A stretch of 64,000 nt of DNA from Tenacibaculum sp. SG-28 (GTDB lineage Bacteria; Bacteroidota; Bacteroidia; Flavobacteriales; Flavobacteriaceae). Shown one piece after another: positions 54,367 to 63,689 of this stretch. The notes under the pieces were generated by a model. The model ran no database searches. It saw only the letters and a list, made by a program, of their open reading frames with translations, and was not told where the DNA came from. Each line of letters begins with the position of its first letter. Within the stretch, counting starts at the first letter, position 1. Location of the stretch: contig NZ_MQVY01000001.1 of the NCBI RefSeq assembly GCF_002954385.1, positions 534,892 to 598,891 of the forward strand. The letters are read 5' to 3'. The position numbers and the translations under genes were made by a program.

Positions 54367-56079
54367 TTATAGGTTCTTGAATGCAAAATAGAAAGTAGTA
54401 CCATCATTTACTTTACTTTCAATCCAAATTTTTCCATCATACATATCTATTATTTTTTTTACAATAGAAAGTCCAATCCCTGTTGAATTTTCATTGGTTT
54501 TTCCAAGCGTTTCAAAAACTTTAAAAATTTTGTGGTGATATTTTTTTTCGATACCTATCCCATTATCTGAAATGGAAAACACATGTGTTCCTTCTTTTTT
54601 ATGCGCATCGATCACAATTTTACCCTCTTCCTTATCGTTATATTTTATGGCATTACTTATTAAGTTCTGAAACAATTGTTTAAATCTGAATTTATCTCCT
54701 ATTGCTATGGAGGGTAATTTTGTGTTTATTATGATTTTTATATGATCAGGAATATATATGTTTTCAATAATTTCATTAACGAGTATATGAAGGTTAATTT
54801 TTTCTTTTGTAGCACTCATTTTGTCGATACTAGAATATTTTAAAATACCATTTATTAGTGCATCCATTTTGTCAATTTTATCTAAAATCAGATCACAATT
54901 TGTATTCGTTTCTTTATCGAAAGTTTCACTATTATCCTCTTTAATCCAAGAAACAAGAGCAGCCATGCTTCTCAATGGCGATTTTAGATCATGTGATACT
55001 ACGTGAGCAAAACTTTTTAACTCATCATTATTTTTTTCCAGTTGTGAAAGTAGAATATCTTTTTCTTTCTGTATTTTACGCTCTCTCTCTTGGCTTATAG
55101 CGCTATTAAACTGCGCGGAGGCAAGATTCGCAATGCTTTTAAAAACTTCTACATGTTCTTGATTAAAATAATTTTTCTTACTGTTTTCAGAATCAATTAC
55201 TCCAATTACTTTGCCATTTGCTATAATTGGCATCGCTAATTCAGAATTTCGTTTGATGTCGTCTATTTGATAATTTTTATTTTTACTGGTATCGTTTACT
55301 AATTGATGTTTTCCTTTTTTTGCAGCAATACCTACTATCCCTGTTCCGACAGTTACACTTAAAGGATTATCAAGCTCATAATCTCGAATTATTTTATTCG
55401 AATATCCAGCAATTTGAGTTAAGGTATTTGTATCATGATGCAAAGAATACACTACACAGTCTTCTAAATTTAAGTGTTCCGCTGTATTCCTAGCAATTTC
55501 CCAAGCAATTTCTTGTAAATCTCTTTTCCCAAGTATAGAAACTGATAATTTATTAAGGGCATCTAAAATTTTTGTTTTTTTATCTATCTCTGTTATGTCT
55601 TCAATAATAGCTAATTGGTATTTTACGAGACCTTTGGTGTCGCGAATTGCTTTAACATTTGTTTTGCATAAAACATAGTTGCCATTTTTTTTCTTATATC
55701 TTTTTTGAATAGAGAATTCATCGATTTTATTTTTTTCTAACAATTCGTTTCGCAACGAGGATTGGATGAAATCCTCTGGATGAATTAAGCTTCGGTTTAT
55801 ATCCGTATGCATTAATTCTTTTTTAGAATATCCTAGTAGTTTAATAAGTGCGTTATTTATTTTAACTAACTTACCCTTCTCCGTTAAAATTATACCGAGA
55901 GGAGAGGTATCTACTATTAGCTTTAACTGGGTGCTTTGGTCATCAAGTAAGGCCTCAATTCTCTGGTTGGTTTGCCAGAGTTCTAACGATTTTTGTTCTA
56001 AAATTTTTTCGGCTTCCTTTCTAGCTTCCCTTTCTCGATGCAAAGTTCGTTCTAAAATTTGTACTTTATTGCTATGCAT
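54367..56079 (-). CDS. PAS-GAF sensor histidine kinase of the H-NOX operon
   Basis: The 570-residue soluble kinase starts at ATG 56079, overlapping the H-NOX stop by 8 bp (ATGCATAG), a sign of translational coupling. A short coiled coil (~1-50) precedes a PAS domain (~50-170, LIVDTSPLGIILTEKGKLVKIN), then a GAF domain (~185-330, NLEDCVVYSLHH...SKKNYFNQEHVEVFKSIANLA). The HisKA H-box is FAHVVSHDLKSPLRSMAAL; the ATPase has N-box NLISNAIKYND, G1 DNGIGIEKKYHHKIFKVFE and G2 TGIGLSIVKKI. No membrane segment is present, so signals are cytosolic, fitting control by the H-NOX partner. The response regulator encoded upstream is the probable phosphate acceptor. Confidence 0.9.
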   Translation of the reverse strand: MHSNKVQILERTLHREREARKEAEKILEQKSLELWQTNQRIEALLDDQSTQLKLIVDTSPLGIILTEKGKLVKINNALIKLLGYSKKELMHTDINRSLIHPEDFIQSSLRNELLEKNKIDEFSIQKRYKKKNGNYVLCKTNVKAIRDTKGLVKYQLAIIEDITEIDKKTKILDALNKLSVSILGKRDLQEIAWEIARNTAEHLNLEDCVVYSLHHDTNTLTQIAGYSNKIIRDYELDNPLSVTVGTGIVGIAAKKGKHQLVNDTSKNKNYQIDDIKRNSELAMPIIANGKVIGVIDSENSKKNYFNQEHVEVFKSIANLASAQFNSAISQERERKIQKEKDILLSQLEKNNDELKSFAHVVSHDLKSPLRSMAALVSWIKEDNSETFDKETNTNCDLILDKIDKMDALINGILKYSSIDKMSATKEKINLHILVNEIIENIYIPDHIKIIINTKLPSIAIGDKFRFKQLFQNLISNAIKYNDKEEGKIVIDAHKKEGTHVFSISDNGIGIEKKYHHKIFKVFETLGKTNENSTGIGLSIVKKIIDMYDGKIWIESKVNDGTTFYFAFKNL

Positions 56080-56614
56080 CTTTAGAAAGCGTAAATAAAA
56101 CTTTTGTACCATCTGGTACAAGGATAGATTTCTCTAATCGAATATTCTCTTGATAATGTTCAATAGTTCTTTCCATTAAACCTTGGGCAAAACTATGCAT
56201 TGCACGATCCGATTGGTATTCAATTACCAGCCTGTTAGTTTTTTTTTCTCTAGTAATAAAACTAGGAAGTTCTGCGTCAGGGTAAATTTTTCTAACATGT
56301 ACGTGAATGTGGTTTTCTATACTCGAAATCAGATCGAACGAAGATCCGTAAGTTTCTATAATATTCTTGTAGCTGTTTTCAATAACTGAAAAGAAATATA
56401 AACCATATGTATACACTAATTTATTAATTTCAGTATTGGTAGTAGAACTGAGCGTAGCCAATAAGCTCAACATTTCAGAATAATTATAGGTTCCAACAGA
56501 AGTATAGATTCCCTTTGATTCTAATGGCGTTGCAGAAATTATAGAGTCAACGGTTTCTAATCCATATCGTTCTTCAACCATTTTTAAAAATTCAGTAAAA
56601 ATAATGCCTTTCAT
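56072..56614 (-). CDS. H-NOX haem NO-binding sensor protein
   Basis: The 180-residue haem protein is of the H-NOX (HNOB) family, which senses nitric oxide or O2. The start MKGIIFTEFLKMVEERYG is characteristic. Aligned by eye to the Thermoanaerobacter H-NOX as I recall it, the proximal haem ligand His102 corresponds to His104 (NHIHVHVRKIYPDAELPSF). The propionate-binding YxSxR corresponds to Tyr133-Ser135-Arg137 (EYQSDR). The distal Tyr140 needed for tight O2 binding is replaced by Phe142. This predicts an NO-selective sensor (inference). The gene lies between a response regulator gene (53 bp upstream) and a histidine kinase gene (8-bp overlap), the classic H-NOX/kinase arrangement. Confidence 0.92.
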   Translation of the reverse strand: MKGIIFTEFLKMVEERYGLETVDSIISATPLESKGIYTSVGTYNYSEMLSLLATLSSTTNTEINKLVYTYGLYFFSVIENSYKNIIETYGSSFDLISSIENHIHVHVRKIYPDAELPSFITREKKTNRLVIEYQSDRAMHSFAQGLMERTIEHYQENIRLEKSILVPDGTKVLFTLSKDA

Positions 56615-56667
56615 ATCTTGTATATGTGGTTAGTGGATGTTTCGCACTTATGAAGATAAGAAAAATA

Positions 56668-57069
56668 TTATACAGTTACTAATTCATTTATAGACCAATA
56701 ACTTATTATTTTATGAATTTGATCTACATAATCGTGGTAGTGTAAAGGTTTAACCACGTAGCCCGCAATACCTATTTTAAAGGCGGTTAACATATCTTGG
56801 TGGTTATTGGAAGTTGAAAAAACCACGGTAGGAATGAATTTGAGATTTTCATCGGATTTTAAATGTTCTAAAAATTCTAAGCCATTCATTTTCGGCATAT
56901 TTAAATCCAAAAGGATAAGATTTGGTGTTTCCTCATTGCATTTTACCAAAGCTTCCTCTCCATTGATGGCCATACAAATATTTACGCTAAGATTCAGTTT
57001 TTTAATGGCACGTTCGAATTTTAATTTTTCAATTTCGTCATCTTCAACTAGTAAAATTTTCAAGTTCAT
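56668..57069 (-). CDS. Single-domain CheY-like response regulator
   Basis: The 133-residue receiver domain only has an acidic pocket LLVEDDEIEKLKFERA, the phospho-acceptor Asp in LILLDLNMPKMNGLEFLE, the Thr/Ser switch in VVFSTSNNHQDM and Lys in GYVVKPLHYHDY. It resembles the Rcp1-type stand-alone regulators. It has no DNA-binding or enzymatic output domain, so it must act through protein contacts or phosphorelay. It is the first gene of the H-NOX operon, with a TATCTTTG promoter box at 57097-57104. Confidence 0.92.
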   Translation of the reverse strand: MNLKILLVEDDEIEKLKFERAIKKLNLSVNICMAINGEEALVKCNEETPNLILLDLNMPKMNGLEFLEHLKSDENLKFIPTVVFSTSNNHQDMLTAFKIGIAGYVVKPLHYHDYVDQIHKIISYWSINELVTV

Positions 57070-57096
57070 TGTTTTGGAGTTGGTTTATGGCTTGAA

Positions 57097-57104
57097 CAAA
57101 GATA
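57097..57104 (-). promoter_or_regulatory. Bacteroidota -7 promoter box (TATCTTTG) of the H-NOX operon
   Basis: On the minus strand TATCTTTG fits TAnnTTTG, 27 bases before the response regulator ATG at 57069. Confidence 0.6.
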
Positions 57105-57153
57105 TTTTTTTTGGTAATTTTTGGTTTACCCTAAGTTAAATGAATGTTATGTG

Positions 57154-57189
57154 TCGTTGAATGGTATTTATTATTCGTTAAGTGGTAAT
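57154..57189. repeat. Two 15-bp direct repeats, 21-bp period
   Basis: TCGTTGAATGGTATT (57154-57168) and TCGTTAAGTGGTAAT (57175-57189) agree at 12 of 15 positions and start 21 bp apart, two DNA turns. They lie 50-85 bp upstream of the H-NOX operon -7 box, in the 295-bp divergent spacer with the CoA-hydrolase gene. This spacing suits a tandem operator. Confidence 0.5.
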
Positions 57190-57364
57190 ATTCCTATTGT
57201 TAATCCAATGTACAAAAATTCACTATTTTTTTGGGATAGACATTGTTTTAATTTTTTTAACCAAAACACTTTATATAAGTAGGAATATATTATTAACTTT
57301 TTCTGTTTCTTTTTGTAAAAATAATAGAACTTTGCAATATTATATTAATTTAATTTAAATAAAA

Positions 57365-58639
57365 ATGATAAAAATAGTATCTCCCCATGAAGCTGTGTCT
57401 ATTGTTAAATCAAACGATAAGGTTTTTTTTCAAGGAGCAGCTATGACTCCAAATCTATTAATCGATACGTTATGCGAGCGGTATACGGAGTTTCAGAATG
57501 TTGAAATTATTCAAATTCACACACACGGTAAGGCTAAATATTTGGAATTTCCATATGCTGATTCGTTTAAACTTATTAGTTGTTTTGTAGGGGATAATGT
57601 GCGTAAAGGAGTAAACACTAATAACGGAGACTATGTGCCAATTTTTTTAAGTGAAATTCATTGGTTATTCAGAAAAGCAATATATCCATTAGACGTAGCA
57701 TTTATTCAAGTTTCACCACCGGATAAACATGGGTATTGTTCTTTAGGTACCTCTGTAGATATTACACTACCAGCCATATTAACGGCAAAAACTGTAATCG
57801 CTCAAATCAACCCTCAAGTACCAAGAACACACGGGGATGGAATTATTCATGTAAGTAATATTGATTGTGCTGTGGAGGTAAATAGTCCTATTTATACATC
57901 TGCTATTGGAACATCTTCAGAAATTGAAAATAGCATCGGTAAGCATGTTGCTGCGTTAATTGAGGATGGAGCAACTTTACAAATGGGTATAGGTAACATT
58001 CCTAATGCTGTTTTAGGTAATTTAAGTAATCATAAACGTTTAGGGGTTCATACGGAAATGTTTTCTGACGGGATTTTACCTCTTATTGAAAACGGCGTTA
58101 TTACCGGAGAGGAAAAAGAAATAAAAACGAATAAAATTGTTACTTGTTTTGCTGTTGGCTCTCAAAAACTATACGATTTTATTGACGATAACCCACTAGT
58201 TCATTTTAAGGAGGCAGGATATACCAACGATACCTCTATTATTAAGCAAAATCCTAAAGTTACTGCTATTAATAGTGCTATTGAGATTGATATAACTGGG
58301 CAAATTTGTGCCGATACCATTGGAAAATATCAATACTCTGGCGTAGGTGGACAAATGGACTTTATTCGAGGTGCTGCATTATCTCCAGGTGGTAAAGCTA
58401 TTTTTGCCATGCCATCGATTACTGCAAAAGGGGTATCAAAAATAACTCCTTTTTTAAAAGAAGGGGCTGGAGTTACTACTACTAGGGCACATGTACATTA
58501 TGTAGCAACCGAATATGGCGTTGTGAATTTATTTGGAAAGAGTTTAAAACAAAGGGCAAAAGCATTAATTTCCATTGCACATCCCAACTTTAGGGAGCCC
58601 TTAGAAAAGGAAGCTTTTGAGCGATTTAGAGGGGTTTAA
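57365..58639 (+). CDS. Acetyl-CoA hydrolase/transferase family protein
   Basis: The 424-residue class I CoA-transferase is of the acetyl-CoA hydrolase / 4-hydroxybutyrate CoA-transferase group. It has HEAVSIVKSNDKVFFQGAA at the N-terminus, FIQVSPPDKHGYCSLGTSVD, GATLQMGIGNIPNAVLGNL, the catalytic Glu in LGVHTEMFSDGILPLIENG, and YSGVGGQMDFIRGAALSPGG near the C-terminus. It moves CoA between acyl groups, probably acetate and another acid; the partner acid is unknown. It is divergent from the H-NOX operon. A terminator follows at 58662. Confidence 0.92.
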   Translation: MIKIVSPHEAVSIVKSNDKVFFQGAAMTPNLLIDTLCERYTEFQNVEIIQIHTHGKAKYLEFPYADSFKLISCFVGDNVRKGVNTNNGDYVPIFLSEIHWLFRKAIYPLDVAFIQVSPPDKHGYCSLGTSVDITLPAILTAKTVIAQINPQVPRTHGDGIIHVSNIDCAVEVNSPIYTSAIGTSSEIENSIGKHVAALIEDGATLQMGIGNIPNAVLGNLSNHKRLGVHTEMFSDGILPLIENGVITGEEKEIKTNKIVTCFAVGSQKLYDFIDDNPLVHFKEAGYTNDTSIIKQNPKVTAINSAIEIDITGQICADTIGKYQYSGVGGQMDFIRGAALSPGGKAIFAMPSITAKGVSKITPFLKEGAGVTTTRAHVHYVATEYGVVNLFGKSLKQRAKALISIAHPNFREPLEKEAFERFRGV

Positions 58640-58661
58640 ATAACACACTGAACACACTGAA

Positions 58662-58700
58662 AATAAAAAGAGTTCTCTAAAGAACTCTTTTTATTTTTTA
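58662..58700. terminator. Terminator between the CoA-hydrolase gene and purA
   Basis: AATAAAAAGAGTTCT / AGAACTCTTTTTATT perfect 15-bp stem with a four-base loop, between converging genes. Confidence 0.9.
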
Positions 58701-59969
58701 CTGCATTATAGTTTGTTTTCTGTCTGGTCCAACAGAAACTATTTTTATAGGCACTTCTGTTTCTTGTTCTATAAAAGTAATATAGTCTTTAAGATTTTGA
58801 GGGAGTTCTTGTTTATCTGTCATTGAAGTAAGATCTGCTTCCCAACCTTTAAATTCAGTATATACTGGAGTAACATTTTCTGGTTCTATGTTGTATGGTA
58901 AATGTTTAATCTCTTTTCCTTTATAGTGGTAAGCAGTACACACTTTAAGGGTTTCAAAACCAGATAAAACATCTCCTTTCATCATCATTAATTGTGTTAC
59001 CCCATTCACTTGAACTGCATATTTGAGCGCTACTAAATCTAACCAACCACATCTTCTTGGTCGTCCTGTCGTCGCCCCAAATTCATGTCCAACACTGGCC
59101 ATAGTTTCTCCATTTTTATCGAACAACTCTGTAGGAAATGGTCCGGATCCTACACGTGTAGTATAGGCCTTAAAAATACCAAATACTTCGCCAATTCTAT
59201 TAGGAGCTATACCAAGTCCTGTACAGGCTCCTGCAGCTGTGGTATTTGAAGAAGTAACAAATGGATATGTTCCAAAGTCAATGTCAAGTAAAGAACCTTG
59301 TGCTCCTTCTGCTAAAATTGTTTTTCCTTCTTTGATGGCACTATTTAAGAATTCTTCAGAATCTATAAATTGTAAGGTTTTAAGTTTATCAATACCCTTT
59401 ATAAATTCTGCTTCTAACTCTTTTAAGTCAAACTGAATATCTACCTCAAAGAAATTTAGCATTTTCAAATGCTTTTCTGTTAAACTATCGTATTTCTCTT
59501 TCCAATTATCCAATTCCAAATCCCCTACGCGCATTCCGTTTCTTCCGGTCTTGTCCATGTAGGTTGGCCCAATTCCTTTTAAAGTAGAACCAATCTTAGC
59601 TTTACCTTTCGAGGTTTCTGAAGCTGCATCCAACAATCGATGTGTCGGTAAAATTAAGTGAGCCTTTCTTGATATTAATAATTTAGAGGTGTAATCAATT
59701 GCGTGTTTGTCTAAATTCTCAAGTTCTTTTTTAAAAATTACGGGATCAATTACAACACCATTTCCCACAACATTTAATGCTGTTTTATGAAATATCCCCG
59801 AAGGAATTGTATGGAGAACATGCTTATATCCGTCAAAAATTAAAGTATGTCCTGCGTTTGGGCCTCCTTGAAAACGTGCAATAATATCATAGTTTTTTGT
59901 TAAAACATCTACAATTTTACCTTTTCCCTCGTCTCCCCATTGAAGACCGAGTAATAAATCTACTGCCAT
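58698..59969 (-). CDS. purA: Adenylosuccinate synthetase
   Basis: The 423-residue enzyme uses GTP to join IMP and aspartate, the first committed step to AMP. It carries LLGLQWGDEGKGKIVDVL (GTP loop with catalytic Asp), GGPNAGHTLIFDG (catalytic His), STLKGIGPTYMDKTGRNGMRVGD, EGAQGSLLDIDFGTYPFVTSSN and GATTGRPRRCGWLDLVALK. Length is normal. It follows fur on the minus strand, separated by 37 bp, a usual order in Flavobacteriaceae. Confidence 0.97.
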   Translation of the reverse strand: MAVDLLLGLQWGDEGKGKIVDVLTKNYDIIARFQGGPNAGHTLIFDGYKHVLHTIPSGIFHKTALNVVGNGVVIDPVIFKKELENLDKHAIDYTSKLLISRKAHLILPTHRLLDAASETSKGKAKIGSTLKGIGPTYMDKTGRNGMRVGDLELDNWKEKYDSLTEKHLKMLNFFEVDIQFDLKELEAEFIKGIDKLKTLQFIDSEEFLNSAIKEGKTILAEGAQGSLLDIDFGTYPFVTSSNTTAAGACTGLGIAPNRIGEVFGIFKAYTTRVGSGPFPTELFDKNGETMASVGHEFGATTGRPRRCGWLDLVALKYAVQVNGVTQLMMMKGDVLSGFETLKVCTAYHYKGKEIKHLPYNIEPENVTPVYTEFKGWEADLTSMTDKQELPQNLKDYITFIEQETEVPIKIVSVGPDRKQTIMQ

Positions 59970-60006
59970 TTAGTTGTGAATTGTTAAGTATTTGAATGTA
60001 TTGTTG

Positions 60007-60456
60007 TTAATCTTGTTTTTTAGTAGTACCATAAAAGTACAGCGAGTGGTTGTGAATATCAATATTAAAGACCTCTTCGATTGTTTTTTTTATGATTTGT
60101 ATTCTAGGATCACAAAACTCTTTAACCTCTCCCGTATCCGTAAGAATCACGTGATCGTGGTTTTTGTCGAAGAAACACTTTTCGTAACGAGCCATCGTTT
60201 GTCCTTCAAATTGGTGTTTTCTTACCAAACCACAATCCAATAATAAATCTATGGTATTGTAGAGTGTGGCTCTACTAACACGATAGTTTTTATTTTTCAT
60301 TTTAATGTACAGTGACTCAATATCAAAATGCTCATCAGCGTCATATATTTCTTGTAAAATAGCAAAACGTTCAGGAGTTTTACGATGCTTATTTTCCTCT
60401 AAGTAAGAGGTAAATACCTTTTTTACAATTTCTTGATTGTCTGCAGAGTTATTCAT
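60007..60456 (-). CDS. fur: Fur-family transcriptional regulator
   Basis: The 149-residue metal- or peroxide-responsive repressor has a winged-helix (~15-85, [42 protein letters not shown]) and a dimerisation domain with [21 protein letters not shown] and a C-terminal [12 protein letters not shown]. The CxxC structural zinc pair of E. coli Fur is absent (TDTGEV in place of LDCGKV), a form common in Bacteroidota. Whether it senses iron, zinc or peroxide cannot be told. ATG 60456 is used; the longer frame starts at a TTG inside the promoter box at 60478-60485. Confidence 0.9.
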   Translation of the reverse strand: MNNSADNQEIVKKVFTSYLEENKHRKTPERFAILQEIYDADEHFDIESLYIKMKNKNYRVSRATLYNTIDLLLDCGLVRKHQFEGQTMARYEKCFFDKNHDHVILTDTGEVKEFCDPRIQIIKKTIEEVFNIDIHNHSLYFYGTTKKQD

Positions 60457-60477
60457 TTTGTTTAATTTTAATATCCA

Positions 60478-60485
60478 CAAATTTA
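60478..60485 (-). promoter_or_regulatory. Bacteroidota -7 promoter box (TAAATTTG) of fur
   Basis: On the minus strand TAAATTTG fits TAnnTTTG, 21 bases before ATG 60456, with the relA/spoT gene end just upstream. Confidence 0.55.
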
Positions 60486-60525
60486 CATTTATTTATTGAT
60501 AAAAATACATATATAGAAAGGATAT

Positions 60526-62742
60526 TTAAAGCTTGTTAATTCGTTCTACTTTCTGCACGCCGTCAACATTTCGTATTTTATTAATCAACTTATTAAGTTG
60601 TTCTTTATTTTTTACCCCTAAGGTTAAATTTCCTTTAAAAATACCATCGTCTCCTGCAATATTGATTCCGTATATAAAGACGTCCATATTGTTGGATATT
60701 ATTCTTGTAATGTTGTTGGCAATTCCTTTTTTATCGATTCCTGAAAGTTTTAAGAATACTTTAAACTCTTGCTTGGTAGAATCGATCCATTTTGCAGGCA
60801 TGATTCTGTAAGCATAATTAGACTGCATCGAAATTGCATTAGGACAGTCTGTTCGATGTACTTTTATACCATCGTTTATTGTGACAAAACCAAATACTTT
60901 ATCCCCTTGAATCGGATTACAACATTTGGATAGTGTGTAGTCGAGAATTTGTTCTTCTTTACCAAAAACTAAAGAGTCAAAGTTACTAGTTACCTCTTCT
61001 TTATTAGATACATTTTTTCCGATATTTCTATTGAAGGTACTTCTAATGAAACTCATTAAAGGACCGCTTCTTTTGGCTACAAATTCTTTTAATTTTGTAT
61101 TGTCTATAGCACCATTACCAACTCTGTAAAAAAGATCAAAACTGGTTTTTAGTCCAAAATAACTTGCTATTTCATGAATTGTTTTTTCGTTAGTTCCTAA
61201 TTTGAGGTGACGTAATTTACGAAGTAAAATTGCTTTACCTTCTTCTGCAATTTTTTTCTCCTCTGCCTTTAATGCAGATTTAATTTTAGTTCGTGCTCTT
61301 GCTGTTATTACAAAATCTAACCATCGCACATTTGGCTTGTTATTGTTGGCAGTTAAAACTTCTACTTGGTCACCACTTTTTAACTCGTAGCTCAGAGGTA
61401 CTAATTTTCCATTTACTTTAGCACCGCGGCATTTTAGCCCTACATCGGTATGAACAGAAAAAGCGAAATCTAAGGCAGAGGCACCTTTGGGAAGTGATTT
61501 TAAATCTCCTCTCGGCGTAAACACATAGATTTCTTTGGCATATAGGTTTAATTTAAAATCTTCTACAAAATCTACAGCATTAATACTTTGATTTTCTAAA
61601 GTTTCTTTTAATTTATTTAACCAACCCTCAAGACCATTTTCGCTTACTTTTCCTTGTTTGTATTTAAAGTGAGCAGCATACCCTTTTTCGGCAATTTCAT
61701 CCATTCTTTGTGATCGAATTTGAACTTCTACCCATTTAGACTCAGGTCCTATAACGGTGATATGCAATGCTTCATAACCCGTAGATTTCGGTTGTGAAAT
61801 CCAGTCTCTTAATCGTGCAGGATTAGGTTTAAAATAATCTGTAACTATCGAATATATTTTCCATGCATCAAATTTCTCATCACCAGAGTTAGGTTGGTAA
61901 ATAATACGAATGGCAAATTTATCATATACCTCTTCAAAGGTCACATTTTGCTTTCTCATTTTTCTTCGAATAGAGAAAATCGACTTAAAGCGACCTTTTA
62001 TTTCGTAGCTAAACTCTTTTTCATCAAGGGCATCATTAATAATATTAGTAAAGGAATCGATATACTTTTGTTGTTCCTCTTTACTCTCGATAATTTTGTT
62101 ATTAATGTCATTATATACATCTGGTTCTGTATACTTTAAGCCTAAATCTTCCAGTTCAGTTTTTATATTGTAAAGGCCAAGTCTATGTGCCAGAGGTGCA
62201 TATATATATAAGGTTTCTGATGCTATTTTAACTTGCTTATGTGCAGGCATAGCATCCATTGTTTGCATATTGTGAAGTCTATCTGCTATTTTTATAAGAA
62301 TAACTCTAACATCATCGTGTAAGGTTAGCAGCATTTTTCTAAAATTTTCAGCCTGTATAGAGTAATCTTGTTCTTTTTTTAAACTAGAAATCTTTGTTAG
62401 CCCACTGACAATTCTTGCTATATTTTCACCGAATAATCGCTCCATATCATCTATGGTATATTCGGTATCCTCTACGACATCATGTAAAAGTGCTGCGGCA
62501 ATAGAGGTTGCTCCTAAGCCAATTTCATAGGCTACGATTTTAGCAACAGCAATGGGATGATAAATATATGGTTCTCCGGTTTTTCTCCTTTGATTAGAGT
62601 GAGCTTCTACTGCAATGTCAAACGCTGTTCGTATTAATTTTTTATCCGAAACCGAAAGTGTTTGATAGGTTCCTTTTAATAAATCTTTATACCTTTTTGC
62701 TATTTCCTTATTCTCTTCATCTATCGTTGCAGTATAACTCAT
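60526..62742 (-). CDS. RelA/SpoT bifunctional (p)ppGpp synthetase/hydrolase
   Basis: The 738-residue stringent-response enzyme has an HD hydrolase domain (~45-200) with AHSNQRRKTGEPYIYHP, LLHDVVEDTEYT and IKIADRLHNMQT, so it is probably active in ppGpp hydrolysis. The synthetase domain (~235-350) has GRFKSIFSIRRKM, IRIIYQPNSG and STGYEALHITVIGP. A TGS domain (YVFTPRGDLKSLPKGASALDFAF), a zinc-finger-like CCNPIQGDKVFGFV region and a C-terminal ACT domain follow. It is the single long Rel of Bacteroidota. It lies upstream of fur and purA on the same strand. Confidence 0.96.
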   Translation of the reverse strand: MSYTATIDEENKEIAKRYKDLLKGTYQTLSVSDKKLIRTAFDIAVEAHSNQRRKTGEPYIYHPIAVAKIVAYEIGLGATSIAAALLHDVVEDTEYTIDDMERLFGENIARIVSGLTKISSLKKEQDYSIQAENFRKMLLTLHDDVRVILIKIADRLHNMQTMDAMPAHKQVKIASETLYIYAPLAHRLGLYNIKTELEDLGLKYTEPDVYNDINNKIIESKEEQQKYIDSFTNIINDALDEKEFSYEIKGRFKSIFSIRRKMRKQNVTFEEVYDKFAIRIIYQPNSGDEKFDAWKIYSIVTDYFKPNPARLRDWISQPKSTGYEALHITVIGPESKWVEVQIRSQRMDEIAEKGYAAHFKYKQGKVSENGLEGWLNKLKETLENQSINAVDFVEDFKLNLYAKEIYVFTPRGDLKSLPKGASALDFAFSVHTDVGLKCRGAKVNGKLVPLSYELKSGDQVEVLTANNNKPNVRWLDFVITARARTKIKSALKAEEKKIAEEGKAILLRKLRHLKLGTNEKTIHEIASYFGLKTSFDLFYRVGNGAIDNTKLKEFVAKRSGPLMSFIRSTFNRNIGKNVSNKEEVTSNFDSLVFGKEEQILDYTLSKCCNPIQGDKVFGFVTINDGIKVHRTDCPNAISMQSNYAYRIMPAKWIDSTKQEFKVFLKLSGIDKKGIANNITRIISNNMDVFIYGINIAGDDGIFKGNLTLGVKNKEQLNKLINKIRNVDGVQKVERINKL

Positions 62743-62897
62743 ACTATAATATTTTAAAAAAGATTTTAAGTATGTAAAGTAGTGTAAAGAATTATAATGA
62801 GCAAGAATTAATTAATTATCTTCTTATTTAAAGAAAATTAGAATTACGTCTTCTCACGCGGCGATACATAACTTGTAGTTAACTATACCAAATTCTA

Positions 62898-63677
62898 TTA
62901 TTGGAAGATTTTTTTAGCTTGTTCCCAATAGGTATCCATTTCTTCAAAAGACATGTCAGAAAGGCTTTTACCAACTTTGGTAGCTTCTTTTTCAAGATAT
63001 TGGAATCTATTCGCAAATTTTTTATTTGTTTTTTCTAGGGCATTTTCTGGATTTACTCCGATAAATCTTGCATAGTTAATCATAGAAAATAAAACATCGC
63101 CAAATTCTTTTTCGATATTTTCGATATTCCCATTTTCAATTTCTACATGTAGTTCAGATAGTTCTTCTTGTACCTTTTCCCAAACTTGATACGGTTCTTT
63201 CCAGTCAAAACCTACTCCTGAGACTTTTTCTTGAATTCTATTAGCTTTCACTAACGCAGGTAAGCTTTTTGGAACGCCCTGTAGAACAGATTTTTTACCT
63301 TCTTGTAGTTTGATAGTTTCCCAATTCTTTTTTACATCTTCGGCATTTGTAACCTTGATGTCTCCGTATATATGCGGGTGCCTTCTAATAAGTTTATCAC
63401 AAATTGTATTAGCGACGTCCCCGATGTCAAAAGCATTTTGTTCGCTACCTATTTTAGCATAAAAGACGATATGCAAAAGCACATCGCCTAATTCGTTTTT
63501 TATTTCGTCGGTATTTTTATCTAAAATAGCATCAGCAAGTTCATATGTTTCTTCAATTGTTAAATGTCGTAAACTTTCCAGAGTTTGTTTTTTATCCCAA
63601 GGACACTTTTCTCTAAGATCGTCCATGATATCTAATAACCTTTCGAAAGATTTAAGCTGCTCTGCTCTAGAATTCAT
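62898..63677 (-). CDS. mazG: Nucleoside triphosphate pyrophosphohydrolase MazG
   Basis: The 259-residue two-domain MazG hydrolyses NTPs/dNTPs to NMP + PPi as a housecleaning enzyme. The first domain has CPWDKKQTLESLRHLTIEETYEL and ELGDVLLHIVFYAKIG. The second has GFDWKEPYQVWEKVQEELSEL and EKEFGDVLFSMINYARF. EExxE and ExxD metal motifs are intact in both halves. The 155-bp gap to relA/spoT shows nothing notable. The DUF5606 gene lies 12 bp upstream on the same strand, probably in one transcript. Confidence 0.95.
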   Translation of the reverse strand: MNSRAEQLKSFERLLDIMDDLREKCPWDKKQTLESLRHLTIEETYELADAILDKNTDEIKNELGDVLLHIVFYAKIGSEQNAFDIGDVANTICDKLIRRHPHIYGDIKVTNAEDVKKNWETIKLQEGKKSVLQGVPKSLPALVKANRIQEKVSGVGFDWKEPYQVWEKVQEELSELHVEIENGNIENIEKEFGDVLFSMINYARFIGVNPENALEKTNKKFANRFQYLEKEATKVGKSLSDMSFEEMDTYWEQAKKIFQ

Positions 63678-63689
63678 AGTATTTTAGTT

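Noticed and set aside
54367..57069. Antiphage or other defence island around the orphan gene and H-NOX operon
   Set aside because: No nuclease, toxin, reverse transcriptase or effector domain is present; the genes are a sensory operon plus a decayed glycosyltransferase.
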